This document shows, in pieces, positions 43,706 through 52,478 of a stretch of 64,000 nt of DNA. The notes under the pieces were generated by a model. It had not been told where the DNA came from. It worked only from the letters and a program-made list of their open reading frames with translations, and searched no databases. Source of the stretch: Chloroflexi bacterium HGW-Chloroflexi-4 (GTDB lineage Bacteria > Chloroflexota > Anaerolineae > Anaerolineales > Anaerolineaceae); the NCBI GenBank assembly GCA_002840715.1, contig PHBW01000015.1:62001-126000 (forward strand), written 5' to 3'. The position numbers and the translations under genes were made by a program. Every line of letters starts with the position of its first letter. Positions within the stretch are counted from its first letter, which is position 1.

Positions 43706-45841
43706 TTAATTATTTAGTTTGAATTGTGCCACAATCTGATTGAGGGCGTTGGCCATATTCGAAAGCGAGACAGCCGCTTCGGTGACTTCAGCGATCTGGG
43801 CGCTCATTTCTTCAGTGCTTCCGCTGACCTCTTCGACTTCTGCGTTATTCTGCTGCGTGGAAGTCGAGATGTGCTCTATGGATTGTGCGACTTCATTGGA
43901 GGTGGCTGCCATCTCTTCGGTAGCTGCGGTGTTCTGTTCAACGATCTGCGAAACAGCATCGACAGCATTGACCAGTTCTTGAGATGCGGCTTCCATGCGG
44001 GCGGTAGCCTCAGAAGCCAATGCAGCCTGTTTGTTTACAGCGTCAGTGGCTGCCAGAATGTCAGTCAACGCCTGGCCTGCAAGATTGGCATTTTCAACAC
44101 CCTGTTTGACTTCTATTGAACTTTCTTCCATTGCTTGAACGGCCTCTGAAACCGTGTTTTGAATGCCTTTGATCAAGGAACCGATTTCTTTTGTGGCGAG
44201 CGTAGAACGTTCTGCCAGCTTGCGTACTTCATCTGCAACTACCGCAAACCCCTTTCCTTGTTCGCCGGCGCGTGCAGCTTCAATGGCTGCATTGAGTGCC
44301 AATAGATTTGTTTGAGAGGCAATATCTTCAATGGTTTCAATAATGGCGCCAATTTCTTGTGACCGCTGGCCCATCTCTTCGATCTTCAATGAAGCAGCGC
44401 CAACCTTAGTCTTTATAGTTTGCATTCCTGTCAAGGTGATTTCAACGGTTTGGGATCCTTTTTGCGCGGCATCTGCAGCCGAAGCAGAGTCTGTCGAAAC
44501 TGCGTTGGCGTTTTGTGCCACCTGCCGGATGGCTGCGCTGATTTGATCGGTAATTTCAGTGGCCTTTGAGACTGACAAGCTTTGTTCTTGAGCCCCTTTG
44601 GCGACCCCTTCAATAGCTCTGGCCATTTGATCGACAGAGTTGGAAGTGCTGGCAACAATGACGGATTGTTCTTGAGAACTGGCAGCCATTTGCTGCATGG
44701 ATGATGTGATCTGATCTGTGGCACTTCGGGCCTGAAGAGACGCATCTGATAGCTCAGATGCAGATTGATTTAAATCAGTTGCGTTAACCGCCACATTTGA
44801 AACAGTCTCCCTCAGGCTGGCAATCATATTTTTAAAGGCTTTTCCCAAATCATCATTAGCCGATTTTGGATGAACATCCACGGTTAAATTTCCGACTGAA
44901 ATCTCTTCAGCTACTAAGGCCATTTCATGAAGGGAACCAATAAGTTGATTAAAAGAGTCAGACATTAAGCCGACTTCATCTTGATAACGAGTGGTTGATC
45001 TTTGTGACAAATCACCTTCACGGGCAATTTTTTCGGCAACAGTAACAATTTCAAGCAGGGGATTGGTAATAAAGCGGGCTAGCCAGGTGGAGGCTACTGC
45101 TGCCATAATAATGGCAATTTGAGAGCCTAGTAAATACCAGGTTGAAAATAGTTTGATGGTCATAAACCCAGCGGTGGTTTTGTTTGCCAGGATGCTTGAA
45201 ATAATAATCCCAAGGATGTTAAGCAAGAAGACTGACATGGCTGTGATTGCCAACACCAGTTTTGCGGTCACGGGATACTTGGTAAACCGTGCAAATAACA
45301 ACACAGTCAACCCGATTGATATGGCGCACAATAGAAGCACCTGCACATCACCAACATTGATAGAGTAGTGGACAGTTTTTTGTAAAAAGTCGGTAAGAGA
45401 AATTAAGGCACCACCAATAAATGCCACAAAAATCCCTCGTCCCATCCACTCTGAAGGCATGAGTTGGATAACGATCAGCGAAAGAAGCAGACTGACGATC
45501 AGCCCCAACAACCAACCAATATTGATCGGTTGCACCAAACACATGGCAAGCAGTGCAACTATGCCAACCACAATAGTGGTTAAGGTGGCGGGTACAGGCT
45601 TTCTTTTGCGCATGAAAGATTCGCCAAAAATGAAGATGATTAGACCTGCTGCAAATCGAATCGACATACTAATATATTCACCAAATGTGGTCTTTATTGA
45701 AAAAGATATGACGATGTCAAGAATGCTGCTTGTCAATAAGGCAAAATAGGTGAGGCGAATCAACCAAATTCCAATTTTCCACTGCCTGGATGTTGAATTG
45801 GTGCCAACGTTTATGGTTGACACACTGTTGTGTGAATTCAT
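43706..45841 (-). CDS. Methyl-accepting chemotaxis protein
   Basis: A 711-residue chemoreceptor. The N-terminal 260 residues form about seven hydrophobic helices instead of a periplasmic sensor, so sensing is likely in or at the membrane. A HAMP domain follows ([23 protein letters not shown]) and a long coiled-coil signalling domain with the hairpin tip [20 protein letters not shown] and [20 protein letters not shown]. The chosen ATG at 45841 has an AGG site upstream; an extension to 45889 is open. No che genes are nearby. Confidence 0.93.
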   Translation of the reverse strand: MNSHNSVSTINVGTNSTSRQWKIGIWLIRLTYFALLTSSILDIVISFSIKTTFGEYISMSIRFAAGLIIFIFGESFMRKRKPVPATLTTIVVGIVALLAMCLVQPINIGWLLGLIVSLLLSLIVIQLMPSEWMGRGIFVAFIGGALISLTDFLQKTVHYSINVGDVQVLLLCAISIGLTVLLFARFTKYPVTAKLVLAITAMSVFLLNILGIIISSILANKTTAGFMTIKLFSTWYLLGSQIAIIMAAVASTWLARFITNPLLEIVTVAEKIAREGDLSQRSTTRYQDEVGLMSDSFNQLIGSLHEMALVAEEISVGNLTVDVHPKSANDDLGKAFKNMIASLRETVSNVAVNATDLNQSASELSDASLQARSATDQITSSMQQMAASSQEQSVIVASTSNSVDQMARAIEGVAKGAQEQSLSVSKATEITDQISAAIRQVAQNANAVSTDSASAADAAQKGSQTVEITLTGMQTIKTKVGAASLKIEEMGQRSQEIGAIIETIEDIASQTNLLALNAAIEAARAGEQGKGFAVVADEVRKLAERSTLATKEIGSLIKGIQNTVSEAVQAMEESSIEVKQGVENANLAGQALTDILAATDAVNKQAALASEATARMEAASQELVNAVDAVSQIVEQNTAATEEMAATSNEVAQSIEHISTSTQQNNAEVEEVSGSTEEMSAQIAEVTEAAVSLSNMANALNQIVAQFKLNN

Positions 45842-45942
45842 TTTAACCTGCCTAAATGGTAAGAAATTCGTGCAGTTAAATGTATACAAAAGTTGAAAAA
45901 AAGATAATAAATACTACATAAATATAGAAATAAAACTTTAAA

Positions 45943-45981
45943 AAAAAGCAAAAGGATGGTTTCAAGATCCTTTTGCTTTTT
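45943..45981 (-). terminator. Terminator after the 46041 MFS gene
   Basis: AAAAAGCAAAAGGAT and ATCCTTTTGCTTTTT form a perfect 15-bp stem with a 9-nt loop, 60 bp past the MFS stop codon. Confidence 0.8.
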
Positions 45982-46040
45982 ATAAAGGTTAATTGTCTTT
46001 AACAACTATTTAGCAGAGAGGAAATCTTGGTTGTGTATCT

Positions 46041-47222
46041 TTATGGAGTTATCTGTTTAATGTTTCTGAATTTCATTCCCAGATACAAAGCAAGCATGGC
46101 GACAATGATCGCTGTTTCGAAAACCACAAAACCTAGTGGGGGTTGTCTTTCGAGAAAGAGTCCCGCCATCCATGGCAATGTAAGCCCACCGATGCTGCCA
46201 AACGTTGATACCAAACCCACCGCTTTACCCTGGTTGTTGATAAATGCATCAGAAGTAAAGGCGATCGTTGATGGGTAAACGGTGCCAAAACAAAAGCCTA
46301 TGAACATAATTGTTGCGATAGCGGCTGTTGAAGTTCCGGTGAAAAAGATTAAGGCAATTCCGCCGATCAACGATCCAATCGATGCCAGACCTAGTAATTG
46401 CAGCGAATTAAATTTTTTACTCAGAACCAAACCAGCTAATCGACCCAAGGTGATCAATCCCCAGTAGGCCGAAGTTACCAGGGCTCCCTGTTGGATCGGC
46501 AGATTTGCTGACATTTCCATGAAAGTGGTTGACCAACTTCCAAGGCCAAACTCGACGCCGACATAAGTTAACAGCATCGCGCCGGTCAACCACAAAAGGG
46601 GTGAGCGGTAAACACTGACTGGAGTAGTTTTGTTTTCAGAATGCGAGGGTGTGGATACAATTTGCCTATTTGTATAAAGAATGATGAATAAAACTGCCAG
46701 GACAGCAAACAAGCCTGAGGCAAACCACAAAACCACTTTACCCGATATTGCATTTGAAATCGCAAGGCTGATGATAGCGGGGCCGGAAAAAGCGCCAAAA
46801 CCATAAAAGAAATGCAGCAAATTCATGATTCCGGTATTGTTTTTTGGAAAAGCTTCGGCCACCACCAAATTACCGCTGACTTCCATTCCGCCCTGACCGA
46901 GACCGGTAAAGAAGAAAAAGAAAAACATTAAGGGCAACGAGCGTGTGAGACACAGCCCGACAAGCCCGGCTGATAAGAAGAACAATGAAATCACCATCAC
47001 GATTTTCTTGCCGAATCGGTCTGTCAACGGACCGGCCACAAACATGGAGATGAGGGCTCCCATGAACAAAAACGTGAGTACTCCGCCGATGGCGCCCAGA
47101 GTTGAATTGGTTTGTTGTGATAATTCCTTGACGATTGGACCGATTGAACCATTAAACAGCCCAAAAACGAGGAACACAAGACAGGTCATTGCCACGATTA
47201 ATTTAGGAGATACTTTTGCCAT
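46041..47222 (-). CDS. MFS transporter
   Basis: A 393-residue protein with about 12 hydrophobic helices. The A-motif between helices 2 and 3 reads GPLTDRFGKKIVMV. Helix 1 and loop contain LFNGSIGPIVKELSQQTN, typical of the FucP/sugar-transporter-like branch. The substrate is unknown. It lies upstream of the chemoreceptor terminator and shares its direction with the TSUP gene (45-bp gap), so they may form one operon. Confidence 0.9.
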   Translation of the reverse strand: MAKVSPKLIVAMTCLVFLVFGLFNGSIGPIVKELSQQTNSTLGAIGGVLTFLFMGALISMFVAGPLTDRFGKKIVMVISLFFLSAGLVGLCLTRSLPLMFFFFFFTGLGQGGMEVSGNLVVAEAFPKNNTGIMNLLHFFYGFGAFSGPAIISLAISNAISGKVVLWFASGLFAVLAVLFIILYTNRQIVSTPSHSENKTTPVSVYRSPLLWLTGAMLLTYVGVEFGLGSWSTTFMEMSANLPIQQGALVTSAYWGLITLGRLAGLVLSKKFNSLQLLGLASIGSLIGGIALIFFTGTSTAAIATIMFIGFCFGTVYPSTIAFTSDAFINNQGKAVGLVSTFGSIGGLTLPWMAGLFLERQPPLGFVVFETAIIVAMLALYLGMKFRNIKQITP

Positions 47223-47267
47223 TGGACTGTCCTTTTATTTCAATTCAAATTTGATTTTTTAGATAAA

Positions 47268-48032
47268 TTATTTGATGAAGTAAATAATTGCTACTGCCAG
47301 CCCTATACCTACCACCAACCAGCGTAATATGGATGCATTAACTTTGTTCGCCAGCTTGCCGCCAGCAGCGCCACCTGCCAGGGCACACACCATCATCACT
47401 ACGGCTGCACCCCAAATGACCTGCCTTGAAAAAAGAAAAACCACAGCCGCAGCGATATTGGCAGCAAAAGCAATGGCTTGTTTCAACGCATTCAACTTGG
47501 TGAGAGAATCATTATAAAAAAGCCCGAGTACAGCCAGAACGATCACACTTAACCCGGCCCCAAAATAACCGCCATAGACGGCAGACAGCCCAACCGGCAA
47601 GAAGGCAATCAGTTTATCACCCCTTTTGGTGGCATTGCGTTCAGCAGATTTCTGTCTGAGCCAGGTTTTAAGTGGTTCTCCCACTGCCAGTAATAAACTG
47701 GCCAATAGGATCAGCCAGGGCACCAACTCTGTGAACAGGCGTTCACCAGTGTTCAGAAGCAACAATGAGCCGCCCAACCCGCCCAACACACCGGCAGGCA
47801 CCAGCAGCCACAGGCGTTTGGATTGTTCTTTTAGCAGCCCGCGCTGCGCAAAAGTTGCGCCGAAATAACCGAGGCAAAGCGCTACCGTGTTGGTCACATT
47901 GGCTACCACAGCCGGCAGACCAAAAGCAGTCAACAGCGGAAATGTGATCAATGTGCCGCCGCCAGCCAGGGCATTCACCAACCCTGCCGCGAAGGCGCCC
48001 AAACCAGCCAATAAGAATTCAAGAAGTGTCAT
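47268..48032 (-). CDS. TSUP family sulfite exporter TauE/SafE-like
   Basis: A 254-residue protein with about eight hydrophobic helices in two repeats. It carries the TSUP signature GLVNALAGGGTLITFPLLTAFGLPAVVANVTNTVAL in the first repeat and SAVYGGYFGAGLSVIVLAVLG in the second. The family exports sulfite, sulfoacetate or other organosulfur anions; the substrate here is unknown. It is upstream of the MFS gene on the same strand. Confidence 0.93.
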   Translation of the reverse strand: MTLLEFLLAGLGAFAAGLVNALAGGGTLITFPLLTAFGLPAVVANVTNTVALCLGYFGATFAQRGLLKEQSKRLWLLVPAGVLGGLGGSLLLLNTGERLFTELVPWLILLASLLLAVGEPLKTWLRQKSAERNATKRGDKLIAFLPVGLSAVYGGYFGAGLSVIVLAVLGLFYNDSLTKLNALKQAIAFAANIAAAVVFLFSRQVIWGAAVVMMVCALAGGAAGGKLANKVNASILRWLVVGIGLAVAIIYFIK

Positions 48033-48068
48033 GTCTGTTTTGCTTCTATCGTTTTGTCTAATTAATCA

Positions 48069-48097
48069 AAAGCCGTGACCAATTATGCCACGGCTTT
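48069..48097 (-). terminator. Terminator after the aldo/keto reductase gene
   Basis: AAAGCCGTG and CACGGCTTT pair around an 11-nt loop, with T-rich sequence following on the minus strand, 20 bp past the stop codon. Confidence 0.75.
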
Positions 48098-48117
48098 AAG
48101 TTCACGTAAGATTGGTT

Positions 48118-49101
48118 TTATCCGTTCAGGTTCTTTTTGTAGCTTGAAAGAATTTCATCAATGCGGTTCATCACATCCGGGGTCAAATGGTCAACCACAT
48201 CCATGGCTTTCATGTTCTCGTGCATCTGAGTCACCCGACTGGCGCCGGTGATCACTGTGCTAACATTGGGATTCTTTAAACACCAGGCAATGGCCATCTT
48301 GGGCAGCGTGATGCCGATCTCTTCTGCCAATTTGCCCAATTGTTTTACCTTTTCAAGTGCTTCTTGATCTGTGAATTTCTCGCGCAGCCATTCATAGCCT
48401 GAAAGCGCTCCACGTGAATCCGCGGGGATGCCGTTGTTATATTTGCCGGTCAACAAACCTGCACCGAGCGGACTGAAGATGGTGGTGCCGTAGCCGTAAT
48501 CTTTAAACAAACGGGCGTATTCTTTTTCCATTCGGTCGCGCCACAATAAATTGTATTGGGGTTGTTCCATCACCGGTTTGTGCAAGTGATGGCGTTCAGC
48601 GATTTCAATGGCTGAGATAATCTCGGAGGCCGACCATTCGGAGGTGCCCCAATAGAGTGCCTTGCCCCATTCAATCAGGTTGTGCATGGCCCAAACGGTT
48701 TCTTCGATGGGGGTTGAGGCATCCGGACGGTGGCAGAATAGGAGATCAACATGTTCGAGGTCCAGCCGTTTTAACGATCCGTTCATGGCTTCAATCAGAT
48801 ATTTGCGATTGAGGGTGTTTTTCTCGTTGACGCCTTCATTGAGTCCCCAGAATAATTTAGTCGAGACGAGATAACTTCCGCGCCTCCAGCCCAATTTTTT
48901 GAATGCAGCTCCCATCACTTCTTCAGATTTACCAGAGGCATAAACCTCTGCATTATCAAAAAAGTTGACGCCAGACTCATAGGCAATTGACATTGATTCC
49001 ACGGCGGCGTCAATGCCGACCTGAGTGTGGAAGGTGACCCACGACCCATAAGACAGGGCGCTCACACGCAAACCTGTTTTTCCTAAATGACGATATTCCA
49101 T
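48118..49101 (-). CDS. Aldo/keto reductase, Kv-beta-like group
   Basis: A 327-residue TIM-barrel NADPH oxidoreductase. It opens [21 protein letters not shown]. The catalytic tetrad is visible: Asp in FFDNAEVY, Tyr in the same motif, Lys in LVSTKLFWG and His in LLFCHRPD. The GTSEWSA and [12 protein letters not shown] segments place it near the potassium-channel beta-subunit group (AKR6). The ATG at 49101 is chosen since AAGGAG lies 8 nt upstream; a GTG two codons earlier is possible. The substrate is an aldehyde or ketone, not identifiable. Confidence 0.94.
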   Translation of the reverse strand: MEYRHLGKTGLRVSALSYGSWVTFHTQVGIDAAVESMSIAYESGVNFFDNAEVYASGKSEEVMGAAFKKLGWRRGSYLVSTKLFWGLNEGVNEKNTLNRKYLIEAMNGSLKRLDLEHVDLLFCHRPDASTPIEETVWAMHNLIEWGKALYWGTSEWSASEIISAIEIAERHHLHKPVMEQPQYNLLWRDRMEKEYARLFKDYGYGTTIFSPLGAGLLTGKYNNGIPADSRGALSGYEWLREKFTDQEALEKVKQLGKLAEEIGITLPKMAIAWCLKNPNVSTVITGASRVTQMHENMKAMDVVDHLTPDVMNRIDEILSSYKKNLNG

Positions 49102-49196
49102 AATCACAACTCCTTAATCGTTTACTTATTTGATTTCATTCTACACGATTACATAGAAGAATTTATTGTTATCTTGAAACCCAAACACTCTTTTGT

Positions 49197-49820
49197 TTAA
49201 ATGTACATTTTGTGTATTTTTTGGATGCGTTTCGCTTGTGAGGAAGTCATATGCGGCATGCGTTCCTGAAGAATGAAAATAAATTCTTGCTGATTTGTTT
49301 GGTTCACACACGGCACTATAAATTCAGCATGCCTGGGTACATCAGAAAGCCGGCAAGTGCGCAAAAAATTCATCAGAAAGGGGTTTATTTCAACTAGAAA
49401 GTCCGGGGCTGCAGCGGCTACCAGGGCAAGCATTTTTATGCCTGCATCCTGGGTGATGACTGACCCTTGTGATATCACTTTAATGAGCAAATCGCGTTCA
49501 TTAAATAATTCACTGGCTACAAAAGGGGCAATGGTGGAGAGGGCGATCATGGCTCCCCACACCAGACGGTTCTGCTTACTAAGTAGCAGTTTTAGAAAAT
49601 CTTGCGTAAAGGGAGTGATCAAAACAGGATCTATATAGCCTGTTTCATACAACACTTTGACGCAATCGCTGCGGACATTGGCATTTTTATCCCACAGGTG
49701 TTCAGCAATTTCTTTGATCCCATCAATATCTTTGTTGGTGGCCAGCTCACGTGCCAGTTCCTGATTTGGGATTTCACTGCGGATTCCCTGGTAAAAAGCG
49801 ATCTTCATCAAAACGGACAT
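49197..49820 (-). CDS. HEAT-repeat-like protein
   Basis: A 207-residue all-helical protein with HEAT-type repeats, for example NKDIDGIKEIAEHLWDKNANVRSDCVKVLYE and LVWGAMIALSTIAPFVASELFNERD. Repeats of this kind are protein-interaction scaffolds. The ATG at 49820 has GGGAGG upstream. It ends 95 bp before the aldo/keto reductase start, on the same strand as the racemase upstream (19-bp gap). No specific role can be named. Confidence 0.75.
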   Translation of the reverse strand: MSVLMKIAFYQGIRSEIPNQELARELATNKDIDGIKEIAEHLWDKNANVRSDCVKVLYETGYIDPVLITPFTQDFLKLLLSKQNRLVWGAMIALSTIAPFVASELFNERDLLIKVISQGSVITQDAGIKMLALVAAAAPDFLVEINPFLMNFLRTCRLSDVPRHAEFIVPCVNQTNQQEFIFILQERMPHMTSSQAKRIQKIHKMYI

Positions 49821-49839
49821 ATTGACCTCCCCGGTCAAG

Positions 49840-50535
49840 TTATGCTTCTAATGCATATTGTACTGCTGCTTGAGCATGGAGGAGGGTGGTATCAAAAAGG
49901 GGTAGGCTGCAATCAGACTGCTTGACCAGCAGCCCAATCTCTGTGCAGCCTAAAATGACGCCTTCTGCACCTTGTTCGGCCAAGTTGAGGATGATTTTCT
50001 GATAGGCAGCTTTCGACGCGGGTAAAATCTTACCTACGACCAGTTCATCATAAATGATGTTGTGCACAATATCTTGATCTGCTTCCACGGGGGTATACAC
50101 CTTGAGTCCAAATTTATCTGCCAGGCGCCTTTTGTAAAAATCTCCCTGCATGGTAAAGCGAGTGCCGAGCAAGCCAACGCTGTGAAAGCCCTGTTCAAGC
50201 ACGGCGGCAGCAGCGGCATCAGCTATGTGTAACAGGGGGATCTGAATGGCTGTCTGAACTTCATCTGCCATCTTGTGCATGGTATTGGTGCAGATGATTA
50301 AAAAGTCAGCGCCGGCGGCTTCAACCTGACGGGCTGCGCTGACCATCATTTGTGTGGCCTCATCCCAGCGGCCGGTTTTTTGCAGCAGCTCGATCTCAGC
50401 AAAATCCACTGAAACCATCACGCTCTTGGCTGAATGCACCCCGCCAAAAGCCTGATGCACTCCTTCATTCACCAATTTATAGTATTCTGCAGAAGATTCC
50501 CAACTCATTCCGCCGATCATGCCAATGGTTTTCAT
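49840..50535 (-). CDS. Aspartate/glutamate racemase family protein
   Basis: A 231-residue cofactor-independent racemase. It has MKTIGMIGGMSWESSAEYY, the first catalytic Cys in IICTNTMHK and the second in VILGCTEIGLL, the two-Cys base pair of the family. It would interconvert D- and L-Asp or a similar amino acid for peptidoglycan or signalling. The ATG at 50535 has GGGGAG upstream. It lies 22 bp after the HAD gene on the same strand, so they are co-transcribed. Confidence 0.93.
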   Translation of the reverse strand: MKTIGMIGGMSWESSAEYYKLVNEGVHQAFGGVHSAKSVMVSVDFAEIELLQKTGRWDEATQMMVSAARQVEAAGADFLIICTNTMHKMADEVQTAIQIPLLHIADAAAAAVLEQGFHSVGLLGTRFTMQGDFYKRRLADKFGLKVYTPVEADQDIVHNIIYDELVVGKILPASKAAYQKIILNLAEQGAEGVILGCTEIGLLVKQSDCSLPLFDTTLLHAQAAVQYALEA

Positions 50536-50557
50536 TTGACTCCCCTTTTCTATGATT

Positions 50558-51214
50558 TCAGACTGCCGCATCCAAATTGAAAGGCGCAGATACGACCAGA
50601 TCAACAATTTGACTCATTTCAGTAAAGATGTGTTCGGGTGAATGTGGAGCCATGGCTTCCATGGATGAAAAACCCCACGACACCGCGCCAAACGGAATAT
50701 TGACTTTCTTGGCGGCTTCAACGTCTCTGATTTCGTCGCCAATGGCCAACATCTCTGAGCGATCAAATCCGCTCTTGCGTATGATCCGTCTCAAGGCTGC
50801 CGGCTTGCCGAACAATGATACCTTGTCTTCAAAGTGGTGAAAAAGGTTGTAAAGGTCATCCCCTAAAACCTTGCGCACGGTCTCACAAGTATTGGTGGTT
50901 ACCAACGCCATACGGATGTCGTTATCCTTAAGTTTTTGCAGCATCGTATCAACACCCTCAAAATATTGGATGCTCTCGCCGTTCGTTTTCATGCGCGAAC
51001 GGGTAAATTTGAGTATGGCAGGCAGCTTCAAGATCGAAACGTTATGCATTTTCATTATCTTCCGCGGTGGATAGTTTTTTAATTCTTCCAGCCTGGAATG
51101 ATCAACTGGTTTTGCATTAAATTTTTCAGCCAATTCGTCCAAAATGGCTACCACCCATGGGAAGGAATTTGCCAGAGTACCGTCAAAGTCAAAGATCAAT
51201 AATTTATAGGCCAC
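50558..51214 (-). CDS. HAD hydrolase, phosphoglycolate phosphatase-like
   Basis: A 218-residue haloacid dehalogenase superfamily phosphatase. The nucleophile motif is LLIFDFDGTLANSF (Asp7 or Asp9 region), motif II is in ALVTTNTCE, Lys in LFGKPAALRRI and motif IV in AIGDEIRDVEAAK. The cap is the helical C1 type seen in phosphoglycolate phosphatase and PpaX. The substrate is a small phosphate ester, not identifiable. It begins the HAD-racemase-HEAT operon. Confidence 0.92.
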   Translation of the reverse strand: MAYKLLIFDFDGTLANSFPWVVAILDELAEKFNAKPVDHSRLEELKNYPPRKIMKMHNVSILKLPAILKFTRSRMKTNGESIQYFEGVDTMLQKLKDNDIRMALVTTNTCETVRKVLGDDLYNLFHHFEDKVSLFGKPAALRRIIRKSGFDRSEMLAIGDEIRDVEAAKKVNIPFGAVSWGFSSMEAMAPHSPEHIFTEMSQIVDLVVSAPFNLDAAV

Positions 51215-51392
51215 TATAAAGAATCCTAACTAGACAAGATAACGATAATTTTACCCAATAACTAGCAATAAATACTTATTCATAACATTGCAATTTCTTA
51301 ATGTTTATCTACCAAATCTACACAAAATATTCACAAGTTTCCTTTATCCTTTGAGAATCAATACTATTATCGGCTTTCAGGTAAAAAAGAAC

Positions 51393-52283
51393 ATGAGAAA
51401 TCAAAAATTAAATTGGATTCTGGATGTTGTCATCCTTCTTGGATTTCTGATCTCCTTTTTTCTCAACCTGACCGGGCTGGCTGTGCATCAATGGCTGGGT
51501 GTTGCAGTTTTCTTGGGCATCATGTTTCATCTGGTCAACCATTGGGATTGGGTAATATGTGTGTTTTCAGGGTTTTTTGGCAAAACTTGTAGCCGGACAA
51601 GGATTTATGCTCTGATTGACGGTCTTTTGCTATATGGTTTCGTGTTGATCATTGAAACCGGATTGGTCATATCCACCTGGTTCAACCTGAATCTTACAAA
51701 TTATGAGGTTTGGCTGGATATTCACATTTATTCGTCCATAGCGACATTATCATTGGCTGTTCTCAAGATAGGGCTGCACTGGCGCTGGATAGTGAAGACT
51801 GCGGCAAAAATCTTCAAGCCTCTACCCGACCAAAAACTTTCCCCACAGGTGCTGACCTCTTCTCCTCAAACCTCTGTCGTCAGCCGAAGAGATTTTTTAG
51901 TGACCATGGGTGTGGTTGGTTTGGGATCTGCTCTTGCAATCAGCAATGTGCTGCCTTCGCTTAAAAAAGTTGAAGCTTTTTCAGCAGCTGCACAAAACGC
52001 GGATTCAATATCCACCACGGCGGCAGCACAGGCTCAACCGAAAGCCGCCGCCACGCAGACTCAGGCAGCCACTTCGGCTTCCACTGAAGCGCCAACAGCT
52101 GTCCAGACGGCGACGGTCCAACCCACAGTCATCCCCACAAACACAAGTGCGCCGGTTGCACAAAACAGCCTGGCTTGTTACGCAACCTGCCCAAAACGAA
52201 AACATTGTTCTTTCCCCGGTGACTGCGGCAGATATTCTGATACTGACGGCAATGGGTTGTGTGATTTGGGTGAGTGCAGCTAA
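51393..52283 (+). CDS. DUF4405-type membrane protein with internal Tat-like segment and EF-hand-like tail
   Basis: A 296-residue protein of unusual layout. Residues 1-150 form four hydrophobic helices like DUF4405/cytochrome b561-type domains, with His residues that could bind heme (HQW, FHLVNHWDW, DIHIY). A twin-Arg segment S164-R165-R166-D167-F-L with a following hydrophobic stretch resembles a Tat signal but is internal. A long Ala/Thr/Gln-rich linker follows, and a Cys-rich end (ACYATCPKRKHC) closed by D283-T-D-G-N-G-x2-D-x-G-E294, an EF-hand-like calcium loop. It looks like a membrane redox domain tethering an extracellular Cys-rich tail. Confidence 0.8.
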   Translation: MRNQKLNWILDVVILLGFLISFFLNLTGLAVHQWLGVAVFLGIMFHLVNHWDWVICVFSGFFGKTCSRTRIYALIDGLLLYGFVLIIETGLVISTWFNLNLTNYEVWLDIHIYSSIATLSLAVLKIGLHWRWIVKTAAKIFKPLPDQKLSPQVLTSSPQTSVVSRRDFLVTMGVVGLGSALAISNVLPSLKKVEAFSAAAQNADSISTTAAAQAQPKAAATQTQAATSASTEAPTAVQTATVQPTVIPTNTSAPVAQNSLACYATCPKRKHCSFPGDCGRYSDTDGNGLCDLGECS

Positions 52284-52377
52284 GGAGTGATATCGACAAA
52301 ACTACGCTTATTCTTGATAATTCCTTCATAATCCATTTGTAAACTAAAAATATATCTTCTCCTCCTTTGCAAAAACA

Positions 52378-52406
52378 CGGATCTCCAAGCGGCACTTGGG
52401 GATCCG
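52378..52406. terminator. Imperfect hairpin before the ABC transporter gene
   Basis: CGGATCTCCAAG and CTTGGGGATCCG pair with one mismatch around a CGGCA loop. It may end the DUF4405 transcript, but has no T-run. Confidence 0.45.
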
Positions 52407-52478
52407 CCGATTTAAAACCATTTCACGCCAAGCAGGAATATAATGAAATTGACTTTCGATTAAATGAGGTGAATTTTT

